The position numbers were made by a program, and so were the translations under genes. Below, piece after piece: positions 43,808-55,983 of a stretch of 64,000 nucleotides of DNA. Origin of the DNA: Nemertoderma westbladi. Lineage: Eukaryota; Xenacoelomorpha; Nemertodermatida; Nemertodermatidae. Under the pieces are notes generated by a model. That model saw only the letters and a list, made by a program, of their open reading frames with translations. It was not told where the DNA came from and made no database searches. Each line of letters opens with the position of its first letter. Within the stretch, counting starts at the first letter, position 1. The stretch lies in contig JAUCBJ010004651.1 of assembly GCA_032718475.1 (NCBI GenBank), positions 62,001 through 126,000 on the forward strand. Direction: 5' to 3'.

Positions 43808-44065
43808 TGGGGTGAGCGACGAAAGTAAGCGAGCTTAGCATACAGGTACCACTAACTCTATCGGTGTGTCTGTTACTCTGTTGTTCTGTCGATCTGTTGA
43901 TCTGTTGTTCTGTCGTTCTGTTGTTCTGTTGTGTCCAATTTTAAACGTTAATAACCCAGCCAAATGTTAATGAAATTTAACCAAACTTGGTACACATGTA
44001 GTTCTGCAAAAGTTTAGAAATTTTCCCAGTTGAATTTCCATGTGGCCTTCGAGAAGCTTAGATAA
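43808..44065 (+). repeat. Interspersed repeat, second copy
   Basis: Related to 39117-39290 over the CGAAAGTAAGCG start and the TTGGTACACATG region. It contains an extra tract of CTGTTGTTCTGT-like repeats at about 43868-43930. Confidence 0.6.
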
Positions 44066-45009
44066 TAGCAATTAATTAGTTAATTAAGTTGATTACGGTA
44101 AAAACTGCATTTTAAACCTGCCTGTTAAAGGAAATTAATTATTTTACAGTATAAGATTTAAATAATTATACTTAAAAATTATACAGATGTAATCCACATA
44201 CCCCATTCTATTATAGTTTTTAATTAGTTCTAGTGATTTGCTTTAATAAATGTGTCTTTAATTGATCTAAACGTAATTAAAGCGGCACAATTATTGAGTA
44301 CAAATTTAATCCTGCCCATTATTGGTTAACATAGTCTCTGCGGGGGTGTAAAGCTGCTAGCTGCTGGGAGATGTTGGTGTAGCCTTATCAGAGGCGAATT
44401 GTACTGTAATAGGCAGCCAGTAGTATTGCTATAGCAACCCAGACATAACTCCAACCATACACTGCCTCTTTTTCAATTCCTATTGACTCTATACTATAAA
44501 TGTTGTATTACTTACTATCTCAGGTGACAGAAGATATACTGTAATGACTGTTGTAGGCTTATATCTGAAATAGTTTAATCCGCAATATATTTGTCTGGTT
44601 ATTTTTTAATTGAATTTTTGCAAAGTAGTAAAATTAATGTTCTTAAAAATAATATTATTATTTTATATGTAACCTAGGCAATTAGCTACATTTTTTCGCT
44701 GCAGCTTTAAGAGTGTACATTGATTGATTTAATATTATTTCAATACCCATATTACTACATCGGCATACGATGCGTTGTATCACACATATCCACATAGATG
44801 TATCAACAGTTACTCGTACAGTTTCGAAACTTCGCATAGTTATAACTGTATAAAGATCGTCAGTCTTGGTTTAGGAAAAATATTTTAATGCAAAACAGGA
44901 CGAGCGCAACGAGGCATATAATGAAGACGAGTACTGTGTAGACTATATTCCTATTAACCATACCTGGCTTCATCTATTGGAGGCATCAGTAGTTATAAAA
45001 ATCGTCCGT
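44066..45009 (+). other. Intergenic, nothing recognised
   Basis: AT-rich sequence without credible coding or repeat structure, ending at the solo LTR. Confidence 0.5.
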
Positions 45010-46075
45010 TGGTAAGGCAAAAAACCTGTAATGCATTAACTACCTTTCACAGCTTAGCCGTGATGATTCATATTACGACATCTAACAGCTGGTTGCTGAC
45101 ATGGAAACAGCCATTAGATGCATGGTTCTTTGTTTGGCTTGAGCCAATCAGAGCGATTTTTCCTGTCAACGTGTAGCTTTTTAGTCGATCATAAGGAGAG
45201 TGTTCAGTCTTACTGTTTTTTCTTGATACTTGGTTGTTATTGCTGTCTAAGCCAGAAACACCGGCATTTTTTGGATAGATACTGCTGTACCGTAAACTGC
45301 TTGAATTATCGAAAGTATAAACTGTTACCGGCGGTGTCACCTTACTTAATTAACATACTCACTTAATTTAATTGCAATAATCATATTGTTTGTACTGTTA
45401 TTTTACCGTCAGTTATTAATTGTAAATATTTGTTGATGGAAATATTGCTATTTGGATAATACGGATAAATCACCCAATTCCCAATTTTCTTGATAACACT
45501 ACAGGTTAGAGAGACCGGCTATACATAACAATTGCGATTTATATTAATGTGGTGTGTATTGAATCCAATGTTATTTAGCAGACCCTACGTGAGTCAATTA
45601 CTGCTCTCTTTATGTGTGATCAAATGTACTGACTGTCGGCAGAATAGTGTGTATGATTGTGACTGGTAACAAAGTATTTCCTAAAGAATACGCTTTATAC
45701 TTTAATCATAAGCAGTATCGTTGCGTTTAGTATAAGTCCTAGTTCTGTTTAAATAGATAAAGCGCCACGTCCTAAAGGAACTGTTAATATTTCCCGAAAG
45801 CCAATAATATCTGTCAGAGATTAATTATTAACGATCTATCGAATAATACATTAGGTATACACTGCAACCTTACACTGTAATAATACAATTCAAGCATCCG
45901 AATTCAGTCTCCCGGGTGTAGATCCATCGGGTGAATGATCGCGCATGGGCTGACTTCGGCTAATGTTTTGTGTATTAGCATAAATTATTGTCGTATGCTA
46001 AAGTGGTTTTAATTAACTAGAAGACATATAAATTTTGGCAGGTTAAACTGCTAAAGGTCTTCAAAAGCGCGAACA
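45010..46075 (+). mobile_element. Solo LTR of the element A family
   Basis: A 1066-bp copy of the LTR at 10021-11067 with moderate divergence, TGGTAAGGC at the start and GCGAACA at the end. No internal element sequence is next to it, so it is probably a recombination product. I see no clear target-site duplication (flanks GTCCGT and GGTTCT). The internal short ORF begins at 45547 but stops at 45669, after 40 codons. Confidence 0.85.
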
Positions 46076-46097
46076 GGTTCTGTCTCACCGTCAACAG

Positions 46098-46380
46098 TTA
46101 CTGTTGACGGTTGACTACTGTAGTACCAATAACAAAAATAGAACAAATATCTTTGAACCATCTTACTAATCTGATTGCTGCAAAAATTCCATCAGAAATC
46201 CCATGTAATGAAAGTATGCTGAACATACGTGAGCGAGAGACTGAATCAAAGGGCTTGACGAAGTCAACAAAGCTAACAGCCAGATGTCTGTCTTTCTTTT
46301 TGGACAACTCTTCAATTATCCTTCTAAGTGAAAAAATGGGCTACATGGTCCCACGACCTTTATACGGAACCCAAATTATC
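46098..46380 (-). mobile_element. LINE reverse transcriptase fragment
   Basis: A reading frame on the minus strand encodes RRIIEELSKKKDRHLAVSFV followed by DFVKPFDSVSR, the RT fingers/palm region of RTE-like LINEs (family pattern FVDFxKAFDSVxR). The catalytic YxDD block is not included. Isolated fragment beside the solo LTR. Confidence 0.75.
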
Positions 46381-46746
46381 TCCAGCTACACTCACAACTG
46401 ATTGAACATCGTCAGCTACAATCACTACTGGTTGAAAATATCCAGCTACAATGACAACCGGTTGATCATGTGACGGGACTGACGGAGTTGGCAGTATCAG
46501 CTCCCGACCGGTGTAGGTTGTACGCGTCGTCACGTTTGTAAGCTGCTGGCTGAATGATGGATACGTTAGGCCGAAGGCTGTTGAAAAACAAAGATTTAAA
46601 TTGTCAGTGTTTATAATCACAGCGGTTGATAATAGCACAGTCTGAATATAATAATATGCAATGCAAAATAACAGTAACAATGATATAGTAACAGCGTAAT
46701 AACGACGGTCAAAAACTATTCCGGTCTCACACCGTAAGGGAATCAA
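46360..46746 (-). other. Possible membrane-anchored ORF with 30-bp repeats
   Basis: A 128-codon ORF starting at 46746 has one hydrophobic span (about 20 residues, TISLLLLFCIAYYY) followed by Ser/Thr-rich sequence with an NVT glycosylation site and three ten-residue repeats of the type QPVVIVAGD. It contains a plausible internal splice acceptor (TTTGTTTTTCAACAG, minus strand, near 46581), so the upstream part might be intron. The repeats are a minisatellite related to 47121-47295. I cannot support a gene with confidence. Confidence 0.25.
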
Positions 46747-47120
46747 CTAACTCAACTAACTAATAATCAGTGATTACAAGAGTTATATCATTGACACATA
46801 TTGGTTTTAGCCCTACACTACTGGGCAGCCTCTAATACCCAATGGATGCGCTCTTGTCCTCCCCAATGTGCTTTCCTGCCCGCTATTGGCTTATATACTA
46901 ATTGTCACTTCGCCACTCCCTGTTGGTGTTACCCCTTGGTGCTAGCCTCACTAGCTGGTTTCTCCCTCTGAGGTGGTTTGACCTCTCACCTCTCTCTGTG
47001 GCTTACGGCGTGTATCCCCCCCCCCCCCCAGTTGGTTATGAGGTGAGATTATTATTGGTCATCTCACGTCGTCAGCTATATTTGTAAAATGCCACTAGTC
47101 CCTTTTTCGGTGGGTAGTGC
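46747..47120 (+). other. Intergenic, C run
   Basis: No gene recognised. A 14-base C run lies at 47016-47029. Confidence 0.5.
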
Positions 47121-47295
47121 ATGTAATTGAATTCACTACCAGTTGAACATCTCCAGCTATACTCACTACCGGTTGAACATCTCCAGCGACACACACAACC
47201 GGTTGAACATCTCCAGTTACACTCACTACCACTTGAACAGCTCCAGTTACACTCAGTTCTGGTTGAACATCTTCAGCTACACTCACTACTAGAGG
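47121..47295 (+). repeat. 30-bp minisatellite, about six units
   Basis: The unit resembles GGTTGAACATCTCCAGCTAC followed by ACTCACTACC. Three diverged units of the same family lie at about 46375-46470, 700 bp away. Confidence 0.85.
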
Positions 47296-47309
47296 ATATC
47301 TACAGCTCT

Positions 47310-47572
47310 ATAAAGTAACTTGTAATGGTCCAGTAGACTTGTAAATAATCTTGTACTTTGGAAGTCTCATGGAGTGAATAAGCATGGTGGACAGCCCATG
47401 ACTTTCTCGAGACGCATCTCAAAGGACACTGGCCTTGAAGATGCGGATGATCTAGCAAATGTCATGGGTGATAAGGAGTTGTGGGGGTATAATTTTGTGG
47501 ACAAGCTGGCACAGCATTCTTAAAATGCACCTGCAATACAGCGTGCCGATCCTAGTAGTAGTAGTGTAAATG
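47310..47572 (+). mobile_element. LINE 3' end (same family as 39345-40260), plus strand
   Basis: Encodes KHGGQPMTFSRRISKDTGLE and continues to a stop (LAQHS*), then a short 3' UTR and CCTAGTAGTAGTAG. It matches the minus-strand copy at 39345-39560. This copy retains the better reading frame at the C-terminus. Confidence 0.75.
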
Positions 47573-48221
47573 GATCCCCCCCACCCCCAGATTTTAATAA
47601 GCCTTATAAATAAAATTAGAATAAGCTTAAATAAGCTTTACACCTTTCCAGCTATTTAAATATACTGTTAGGTGTTGAGTAGATAACCTATTCATTTAAT
47701 ACTAATACCGTAGACCTACTTCAAAACTCACTCCATTAATTATTTCAAGGCCAATTATCCTATCATATTGTGGCAAACAAACGGGCATTTTCGGGGTTTT
47801 ATCAGAACGAATCATTAAAAGTCCCTCTGGCATTTAACTAATAAGAAACCCCCCAATATCTAATTTAAGGGGTTTTATCAGAAATTAAATCCCATATTGA
47901 AGGTGCTTAAACAGAGTTTTTTCCTATTTAGGTGGTTTTAACAGATCAAGCGATTTTTTGACGGGATCTTATTTTGAGTTTTTCTCGGTTTAAGGCTGTT
48001 TTAACTTCTGGGGTTTTATTAGAAGGTGGATATCAATCTAAGGTACCAGAAACACCAAAAACCTGAAAGTGGCCAAAAATCGACTTAAGGTATTTTACCA
48101 GATTACCCACGATAATAAATTTGGTAAATAGGTACCCAAGGTGTATTAATGATATTTATTTGCACTTGCACTGTTGTAACCCATGACTGCAATATTGTCC
48201 CATAATTCTAAATAAAATGCT
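47573..48221 (+). other. Intergenic, nothing recognised
   Basis: AT-rich DNA; the GGGGTTTTATCAGAA word recurs around 47795, 47875 and 48015, a weak repeat. Confidence 0.4.
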
Positions 48222-48395
48222 CACGCAAAATGCAATATTTTATTCTCGATATTTTTCAACATTCGATATTTTAACTCTCGATAATTTTACTCTCTATATT
48301 TTTCAACACTCGATATTTTTACTCTCGATTAACACTCGATATTTTTACTCTCGATTAACACTCGATATTTTTCAACACTTGATATTTTTCATCTC
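48222..48395 (+). repeat. ACTCTCGATATTTTTCAAC minisatellite, left block
   Basis: About 17/32-bp units built of CTCGATATTTTTCAACA and CTCGATATTTTTA. It abuts the left LTR of element C. The same unit recurs in the same orientation at 57880-58030. Confidence 0.85.
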
Positions 48396-48401
48396 GCGTT
48401 A

Positions 48402-49177
48402 TGTTGGAAGAGACGTACCTAATACACGGAATCCTGCAATATCATACTGTAAAGTCTGTGAATCAAAGCATAAATCCAACCTTCTCACCAAAACAGTAAA
48501 CTCTAAGTAAGCAAATCTATTGCAGTATCGGTCTCTTATAACCAGTGAGGCAGAAGACAGTCTACGAACGGACAAACTTCGATAAAACAAAATCCCGCGC
48601 AGCGAATCCTAAAATCGTGCTGACTCACTGACGGACTAAAGGCGCTCGTATACTTTGCCGCGGTGTGATTTATATGGGGTGGGTGAGGGTTGCTAGCTAA
48701 GGGTCTAACTAGCGGGCAAACTGCAGTACGGACAAAATTATTTTATATATTTCGAGGTGTAAATAATTCTTAACGCGTGTGTGTTTTGATTCTAACAGTC
48801 GAAATCGGTTTTAGATCCTTCACATATATAATTACTGGGTCCGGTGTACATTTTACAAATATTCTAATTTTGTAGTTTGTAGGTCCAATACTCACAAATG
48901 ATAAGGCTCCTTCCCCTTTTGTGTATTTCCAGGACTCAAATTCAGGCATAAGGTTAATACTACGCACGGAATTCGGCAATTTAATTTAACAGGTCCCTAA
49001 TACTAAGAAGAAATGTGTTAGTTTATTACAGTAGGCGTACAGTTACGAATATCTAGCCTGGCTTTCTATCTAGAATTTTGGTTGCCTAGGTGGGCACGGC
49101 AACTCCTTATCAGAATGTCGGCGGGGACACGGTAGATGTTAGTATCCCTAATAGCCTTAATTTATATGTGCGCCTAG
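48402..49177 (-). mobile_element. Element C 3' LTR
   Basis: Matches 55984-56744 at nearly all positions. It differs by about 18-19 extra bases near 49060 (CTGGCTTTCTATCTAGAAT) and a handful of substitutions. As written on the plus strand it begins TGTTGGAAGAG and ends CGCCTAG, missing the terminal CA of the other copy, probably through the deletion that removed the end of pol. It contains a minus-strand promoter-like block ATATAAATCACACCGCGGCA. Confidence 0.9.
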
Positions 49178-49204
49178 AGATGAGATTTATGACAAATTAA
49201 GCCA

Positions 49205-50065
49205 TTATAAATTATCGGACTCCAACTCAATATTGGTGATGACTTGATTGGTTGACCTTGACTTATGGATGTGAATTCGCTGAGCTTGTAGCTCAGCGCG
49301 TGGTGTCGTCATGTACTTAGTAGGCATGGTCTTAGCCTTAGAAGTAATGAGCGAAACATCGAACTCATCTGAGTCTACTTGTCTGCGCAGATACGCTGTA
49401 ACTCCAAAGCCGTTGTCACTGGTGTCGGAAAAACAATGTAATTCTAAGTTGTCAAGAAATGTCGTCTGTAATGGAAAATATACCCGGGGTATGGAATAAT
49501 CTTCTAGTGAAGACAATTGTGCCTCCCATAAGTCCTCATAAGTTTTCCATAAGTCTACTTGTTCTGATGAGATCGGTTTGTCCCATGTCAGTCCATCTTT
49601 CCAAATACTGCGCATGTATATTCTTGCTTGCAGTATTATTGGGCTGATAAAACCTAATGGATCGAACAATCTACTCAGTTTTGACAAGCAAGACCTCTTT
49701 GTCAGAGAATCTCCTTGAGCGTCCAGTCTTACTTTCATTCGAAAGTTGTCTGTGTTCGGATCCCAAAATAGTCCCAACACTTTTGTCGTTGGTAGTGGTT
49801 CGAATTCCAAATCAATGTCACCACCCCCACATTCGGTCGTTTCGAATGAATTCACTAATTCGGTACTATTTGAAGCAAACTTGGTGAGGTTAAAACCTCC
49901 GCCTGCTAAACAGTCCCGTAATTGATGTGCTACTGTTATAGCACGTTCTACTGTGTCACAACTTTGTAATCCATCGTCAACGTAAAAGTCTCGTTCTACT
50001 ATTTGGATTACCTCTGGGTCATACTTATGTTTCTGGTCCCTAGCGGTCTGCTTTAGGGCGTACAT
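49205..50065 (-). pseudogene. Element C pol: RT palm with YVDD and partial RNase H
   Basis: The open part includes the RT catalytic motif FYVDDGL, then the BEL/Pao connection (RLFDPLGFISPIILQARIYM) and the beginning of RNase H (LHCFSDTSDNGFGVTAYLR). The frame ends at the truncation next to the LTR, before the NPAD region. Downstream integrase is missing. It continues the RT of 50040-50858 in a different frame. Confidence 0.85.
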
Positions 50066-50858
50066 AGTACAATTTGGGCTGTCTCTGGCACCGAATACGC
50101 GAACTTGGTTGACTTAAGTCTCCATCCGGGTACCAGAGGAACCTCAAACTGTCTCTGTCTCGCTCTAATGCTTGCACTTGGTGAAACATCGCTTCTACGT
50201 CGCAAGTAAATGCTACTTGACGTTGACGGAAGCGCATAATCACCCCCATGAGATAATTATTCATGTTTGGTCCATCCATCAACTCCGTATTGAGAGACAT
50301 TCCCTCAAAAAGAGCCGCGCAGTCATTAACTATGCGTACCTTTTCTGGTTTGTCGGGGTGTCTCACATAGTGATGTGGCAAGTAGTATGTCTGATCTGTC
50401 ACAATCTCTGGGTTTGTCATTCGGATAGCGTACCCTTTTGTCAAATACGTCTCCATTTGAGTATTGTACTGTAAATGGGCTTTCTCGTCCTTTAATAAAC
50501 GTTGTCGTATTGAGTTTAAACGTTTTAAGGCTAGCGGATAATTATTTATAAGTTTAGGACATTGGTTACGCCATAACATCCCTACCTCATAATGTCCGTC
50601 TTTCGTCTGGCGGATAGTATCTTCCATGATCTTTAAAGATTGTTTCTCTTGTTCCGACATACATGGTTCGTAACTACCTGGTTCAGCGGTATCTTGTTCC
50701 AACCATTTGATAGTTTTCTCTGTTAATTCTTTGTCCAGTGCAGCTTGTTCCACTTGACAATTTCTTAATGCGTCGGCATCGACGGGCATTGATAAAGTTA
50801 TTGGTTTAGGTAGACTCGCAAGCCTTCCGGCGTTATCATCAAACTTACCAAACATCAA
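50040..50858 (-). pseudogene. Element C pol: N-terminal RT
   Basis: Encodes the BEL/Pao region from the linker into RT with KVRIVNDCAALFEGMSLN and VAFTCDVEAMFHQV, containing the first catalytic aspartate region. A one-base frameshift near 50105 disconnects it from the YVDD part. It begins a few bases inside the end of the gag-protease frame at 50845, possibly another frameshift. Confidence 0.85.
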
Positions 50859-52323
50859 TCTCTAAACTTACCTTTTTGTGGAGTGGTTTCTGCTCTTTGT
50901 GACTTATTGTACTTGCTACACACGTCGTACTTGTAACATTGTCGTGTTTTGTCGAACGTTGTGTAGTATAGTCTCTGTCGTTTGAAAAGGAATGAGTCAA
51001 AGTTGTAGTTAATAAACTACATGTACTTTGCACATCATCTTCCTCATCACTTATATCTAGTGTGCGCACAGGAGCTCGAGTATACCAACCTATCGGCGTT
51101 CTGCAGGCGTATGCGTTTCCTGCTACGACTACCGATGGTCTGGTTTCCCACACTTGATATAAGTTGAATTGGTCTGTCCCGATCAGCATTGCTACTGACC
51201 TGTAATTAACAGGACATTCAGGTACACCAAGGTGTCTAAAATACTTACGGTCCTCCAAGGGTTGTTCTGGCACAGGACCCAGTAGGTTACTAAAGTCCTT
51301 TGTGGCCGCAAAGGTTAAATCCTTAAAAGGTAGCAAAGACCTCTCCTCTTCGCTATGTTGCGATTTTGGAAGAAAGGTGTCCAAGTTTAACTTAACTCTT
51401 GTCACTGGTATTGCACGTTGTCCATGCGTACTACTTACAGTATATCTGACGTTCTTACCTTGTTGAAGGTCCGTCACGACGTCAGCTACCTTCTCATCCA
51501 CGTAGCTGTGAGATGAGGCTGAATCCAAAATAGCGTAGATCCGTTTGCTCCCTTTGGTGCCCATAATCTTAACAGGAATTACGCTAAATCCCTTCAGTTG
51601 ATCAGGCGTCAGAAGCGCAATCAATGGTTGTTCGTCCCCAGTGTTGAAATATACGTCGTCGTCTTCGGACTCTTCATCCGACGACCCGGATTGTTCTGGG
51701 AAACAATCCCGTATATGCGTCACAAAAGTTGGTGTTGTTTTCGATTCTCGTGTCTTGTATGCAGTGTTGCATTTCGCTGCTGCTTCTGGGTGTTCCCTGG
51801 TGAAGCGTTTCATCGGTGTATGACTATCCGTGTGGAGCAAAGCGTCATGATTGCGTCCACATGAAGGACAGGTGTCCATATTTGGGCAATCCTTGCGGAC
51901 ATGTCCGTGTTGTGTACACCTCCAACAAGAATCTAACGGCCTTATTTGTAGCCGTCGTTCTTCTGAGTTTAACTCGCGAAATAGTCGACATCCCCTTAAC
52001 TTATGGCTAGTATGCCGCTTACCCATCCGCTCGCAGTATTGACAACCGCTGAAGTCGGCAGTTAGTTGCTGTCTAGTCTGTTTGATCCCAATAGGTGGGG
52101 ACACTTTACAACCGTCGGAAAATTGTCGGGTTTCTGTTGGTGTAGCGTAGGTGACCGTCCTTGTGGATGTCGTCTGTGGGTTTTGTCGGTTGGAAGATGG
52201 CAAAGTAGATATTAATAGGTAGACATCTTCCAATCTCAAAAATCCACCCTTTTCTTCTCGCTGATACTCGATCTTTCTCCACTCCCTACGAAGTCGATGG
52301 TGTAGTCTCCCTATTATTTTCAA
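50845..52323 (-). pseudogene. Element C gag-protease: zinc knuckles and aspartyl protease
   Basis: 492 codons. Zinc-knuckle-like cysteines lie in CQYCERMGKRHTSHKLRGC and CWRCTQHGHVRKDCPNMDTC, with a further CPSCGRNHDALLH. The DUF1758-type protease has a catalytic region AILDSASSHSYVDEK, with Ala after Ser where DSG(S/T) is usual. It ends by a stop or frameshift near 50845. Confidence 0.8.
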
Positions 52324-52414
52324 TAGGACTGTAGGAGTGTTTGCGTAATCAAGTTGTCCAATTGATCGTAACGTCGTAATGGCGTTCTTAATTTCGTCAG
52401 CTAGTTTCAGTAAG

Positions 52415-53179
52415 TCAATGGGTTTTGTAATAGCCCCCCCCCCCCTTACAGAGTTCCTCTATTACCGACTTGGCCATACTTACTGTACCTCCGTAAATTG
52501 AAGTTAAGCGATCGTAAGCTAATTCAAAGGCGTCTGGTACACCGACAAAAGTCTCTGCTAGACGTTTTGGTTCTCCCGTCAGTGTTTTAAGCAGATAATT
52601 GAACTTTTCCCTCGATGTAAACGCACATGCGGCAATTTGAGATTCGATATAATCCACAAACGTATGCCAATGCTTGGAGTTACCGGAGAACTTTGGTGGT
52701 TGCTGCACTGGTAGTCCTTGCCTAGCTGCGAATTTAGCTATCTCCTCAGCGACATTCAAAGCTTCGCGTCCTTGGGTGGCAATCAAGTTAATATTCTCCC
52801 GTCTTGGCGCTTTCCTTTGGTACGAAGTATTTCTTGAAGGTATCGCTCTTTGCGGATCCTTCGGATTTCTAGTGTGTTCGAATTCTGTATTTCTCGAACT
52901 ATCGGTTTGAGCTTCCTCTAAGCGTTCTTCGATCTGGGCCAACTTGTTGACAACTGGTCGCATTAGGTCGGCGAATTGTTGCGTACAAATCACGTCCGTT
53001 GGTTGTAACGCTTTCTGTGGTGGTGTATTTTGTGGAGGATCATTCATAAAGGAATTATCTGAACACTCACGTTTGCATTCATCGGCCGCTCCTGTTCTAA
53101 ACACCTCGCGTTCGGGATAATCCGATTCGCTTGAAGTACTACTAATGCCTGGATACGGTGGCGACGTGCTCGCGTCCAT
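52415..53179 (-). pseudogene. Element C gag: capsid-like region
   Basis: 254 codons. The C-terminal half (PPKFSGNSKHWHTFVDYIES and TLTGEPKRLAETFVGVPDAF) corresponds to the BEL/Pao capsid family (DUF1759), also seen in element A ORF1. The reading frame is interrupted at the poly-C tract near 52433-52445, a likely slippage site. Confidence 0.8.
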
Positions 53180-55142
53180 TGTGTCGTCCGAATTCTAACA
53201 TTCCGTTTTGAAACATCGTCTACTGGTCTCCGTCGTTCGGTAGGCTCGCAAGTCTTCCTCGAAGTCGTAGATTGTGATGTAAACTGGTTAAGCGGTCGCG
53301 TGTCTACTGGTCTCCCTTGTTCGGTAGGCTCACAAGTCTTCCTCGAAGTTGTAGATTGCGATGTAAACTGAAACTGTGGTCGCGTAATGGCGTTTGCGTC
53401 TAAAGTCCTCGTAGGTCTAAACACGGTTGGGTTTGCGTAGTGAGTGACAGGTTTGGGTGTTGAAAGTTGACTCACCTGTTTAATCGTCAGTAATGCAGGC
53501 CCTGCCAATAAACTGCTACGATCTGTATTTGGCAGGTTACTTACCTTGACTTTCGGAATAGGCGATGACGTTGCTCTTCGCGGTATAAACTTGTCCGGAA
53601 TAACAAACCTGTGTTCCGTCGCATCGTGTATAGGAGATATACTGCTACTACCCGCAATCGAAACAGGTCCTTTATTCGTAATTGGTGCAAACATAGGTGT
53701 TACTTGAGGAAATCGTTGACATAAGTCTTTAACTATTTCCCGTTCTCGCTCAGGTGCTCCTACGCTTCCTTCCTTTATTCGTTCCTGAATTTGATGATGC
53801 CTTACCTCTATCCGGTCTAGATCGTGTCCGTCTCGAGATCTCATTGATCGATCGCGGGCTTGAAGATCCAGATCTTCCTTGGCGTTGGCTAATTCTCTCG
53901 CCTTCTTTTCGAGTTCGAAGTGAAGTTTAACTTCTTCTCGCGTTGTTCCGTCTGTTGTTGTTGCGCCTTAAACTCCGCTAGTCGTATAGCTGATTGAGCC
54001 TTTATCTGTCATTTTCTCAACTCGGCTCGGGCTTCCGAAACTCGCTTTTGTTCTTCCAACTCTGCTGCTTGTCGTTCCAACTCAGCTGTTGCTGCTCGTT
54101 GCGCTAACTCAGCTGCCGTTGTTTGCTGTGCTATTTCTAGCTCTAACCTTTCCATCTCAGCTGCTTCTAGTTCGGCTGCTTCTTGCAGATGAGAGATTCT
54201 CGCAACATTTGCGACGCGTAGTTTCTCTTCCTCTACAGCTGCTTGTACAGTTAATAATTGAGTTTGTTCCTCAATTTCTCGTTGTTGTCTGTAGAACTGT
54301 TGTTGCTGTCGAGAAATTTCTGACGTTACCATACTCACCTCGCCAATTTCGCTGCGAATACTCACCAATGATTGATCCAGTTTCCAGATCCAGATTCCCG
54401 GTGCCAGTTCGATTTGTACGGGTGAAGTTTCCCTCGTAGCCTCCGGCACAGTTTCCCAATCTCCGACGTCTTCGCCGCACATATGTAAGTGATCCGTCAG
54501 GTATTTCAATTGTCCATCCAGTCTGTACAGTTCCTGTTCTTCCTCGGGTTGCAATAATTTGTCGGAAACTGACTAACCTAACAACTGATCCTCTTGTTCT
54601 TGTTGAATCAGTCTAACGGCCGTCTTAAACTGAATTAGTTTCTCCCTAGCGATTATTAATTTCTCGAGGATCTTAAACTGTGTGTCCGTATCCTGTCTTT
54701 GTCTAGCTAGATCTTGTAGACTGATTAGGTTACTTACGGACTTATGTACTTTACTCTGTACTCTAACCTGTAAGGTATAGAACTCGAACCGGGACATCGG
54801 AGCGGTCAACTCGTTTAATATGCGTTGGACTTCTCCAATACTCCTGGTGATATGCGCCATGTATCCTCCGAAGCTTCTAACAACGCTCTCTTGGCTTCCT
54901 ACTGAACTTACCATGTCCGTTTCCCTTTATCTAGGTTGCGGAACTGTTAGAAAATCCTCAGTCCTGCCGTCGCCTCGTACTATGGCATCCGGTACTCCCG
55001 TTGGATGTACTGGTGACGCACACGGTGTAGGTTCGGTAGGCTCGCGAGTGTTCCCTTGTGGTTCTTCCGCTACTGACTTATCTGCGTCACATGAGTCATA
55101 GTCGGTATGTGTATTCTTCGTATAGTCCTGTTTGTCACTCAT
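53044..55142 (-). pseudogene. Element C gag: N-terminal region, broken into several frames
   Basis: Consecutive open pieces at 55142-54927 (starting MSDKQDY), 54914-54573, 54554-54009 and 53844-53044 together resemble the long BEL/Pao Gag N-terminus: an acidic start, a helical region (MSRFEFYTLQVRVQSKVHKS), an Ala/Glu-rich coiled coil and a Pro/Thr-rich linker. At least three stops or frameshifts separate them. The direct repeat TTCCTCGAAGT.GTAGATTG occurs at 53252 and 53338. Confidence 0.7.
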
Positions 55143-55983
55143 TTCAGTAGTTGTAAGTCAAGTAAAATGAGAGTGTCAAAGTATCAAACTTACCGTATTT
55201 ATATCAAAACGGTACTAATTACAATTCAAACATATAAAATTAGCCTACCGGCCGATTTTATAGCAAATGGATAAAATTAGCCTAGCTGCCAATTTTACAG
55301 CAAATAAATGTCACGGAATAAGTATATAATAAAATTAGCCTATCGGCCAATTTTATAACAAATAAATCGGATAACAATATATGTTATCAAAATGTAATTC
55401 AAACACAAATGATACGGACTAATTCAGCAATAAACAAAGAAATCGTACGGAATGCATAAATACTTGAGACAGTGGAACCCACAATAATTTTAACTAATAC
55501 GGTAATGCCTAACTGATTAATGCAACCTTTCGAACTTACCCCCTCCAAAATTCTCCAGAAAAACAGATTCCCAGATACAAACCGGACGTGAACCTTTCCG
55601 TTTCCAGCGTTGCGGACGAAGTGCGATTTTCCCCAACCAAAATTGTTGAGTTATCAATCTCCCAAACTTGCTAAACACGGTCTTGCTCCTGTTACAGTCT
55701 AGAAATGAACTCTGAATCCTGAAAAACAAAAGAGTTTGGTTTTACTTTTACGAAAAATTTTGTACCGGTACAATATGGTATTTAAACCCTTTTGAAACAC
55801 CGGTATTCAATTCCAAATATTTTACACACGGTTCAAATCAAAATTTTATTCAAAAAATCAGCACTTAGCTAATCAAATACAAATTTTTACCTCAAAATAC
55901 AAATTTTTTCAAATAATTTTTGTCCTACTGAACTATAGTTCAGTAAAACACATTCCTACTGTTGTGTAAAACCACATTCCTAC
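55143..55983 (-). other. Element C leader with repeated hairpins
   Basis: Non-coding leader between the 5' LTR and gag. Around 55235-55375 a word AAAATTAGCCTA..GGCCAATTTTA or variants occurs three times, each forming a hairpin (AAAATTGGC/GCCTAATTTT). At the LTR-proximal end is a perfect 20-bp palindrome (55926-55945) and a duplicated CACATTCCTACTGTTG word (one copy spans the LTR edge). Confidence 0.6.
55926..55945. repeat. Perfect 20-bp palindrome
   Basis: TACTGAACTATAGTTCAGTA equals its own reverse complement. It lies 38 bp from the 5' LTR of element C, near where a primer-binding site would be. Confidence 0.9.

Noticed and set aside
49311-52042. Plus-strand ORFs across element C
   Set aside because: Antisense shadows of the minus-strand gag/pol.
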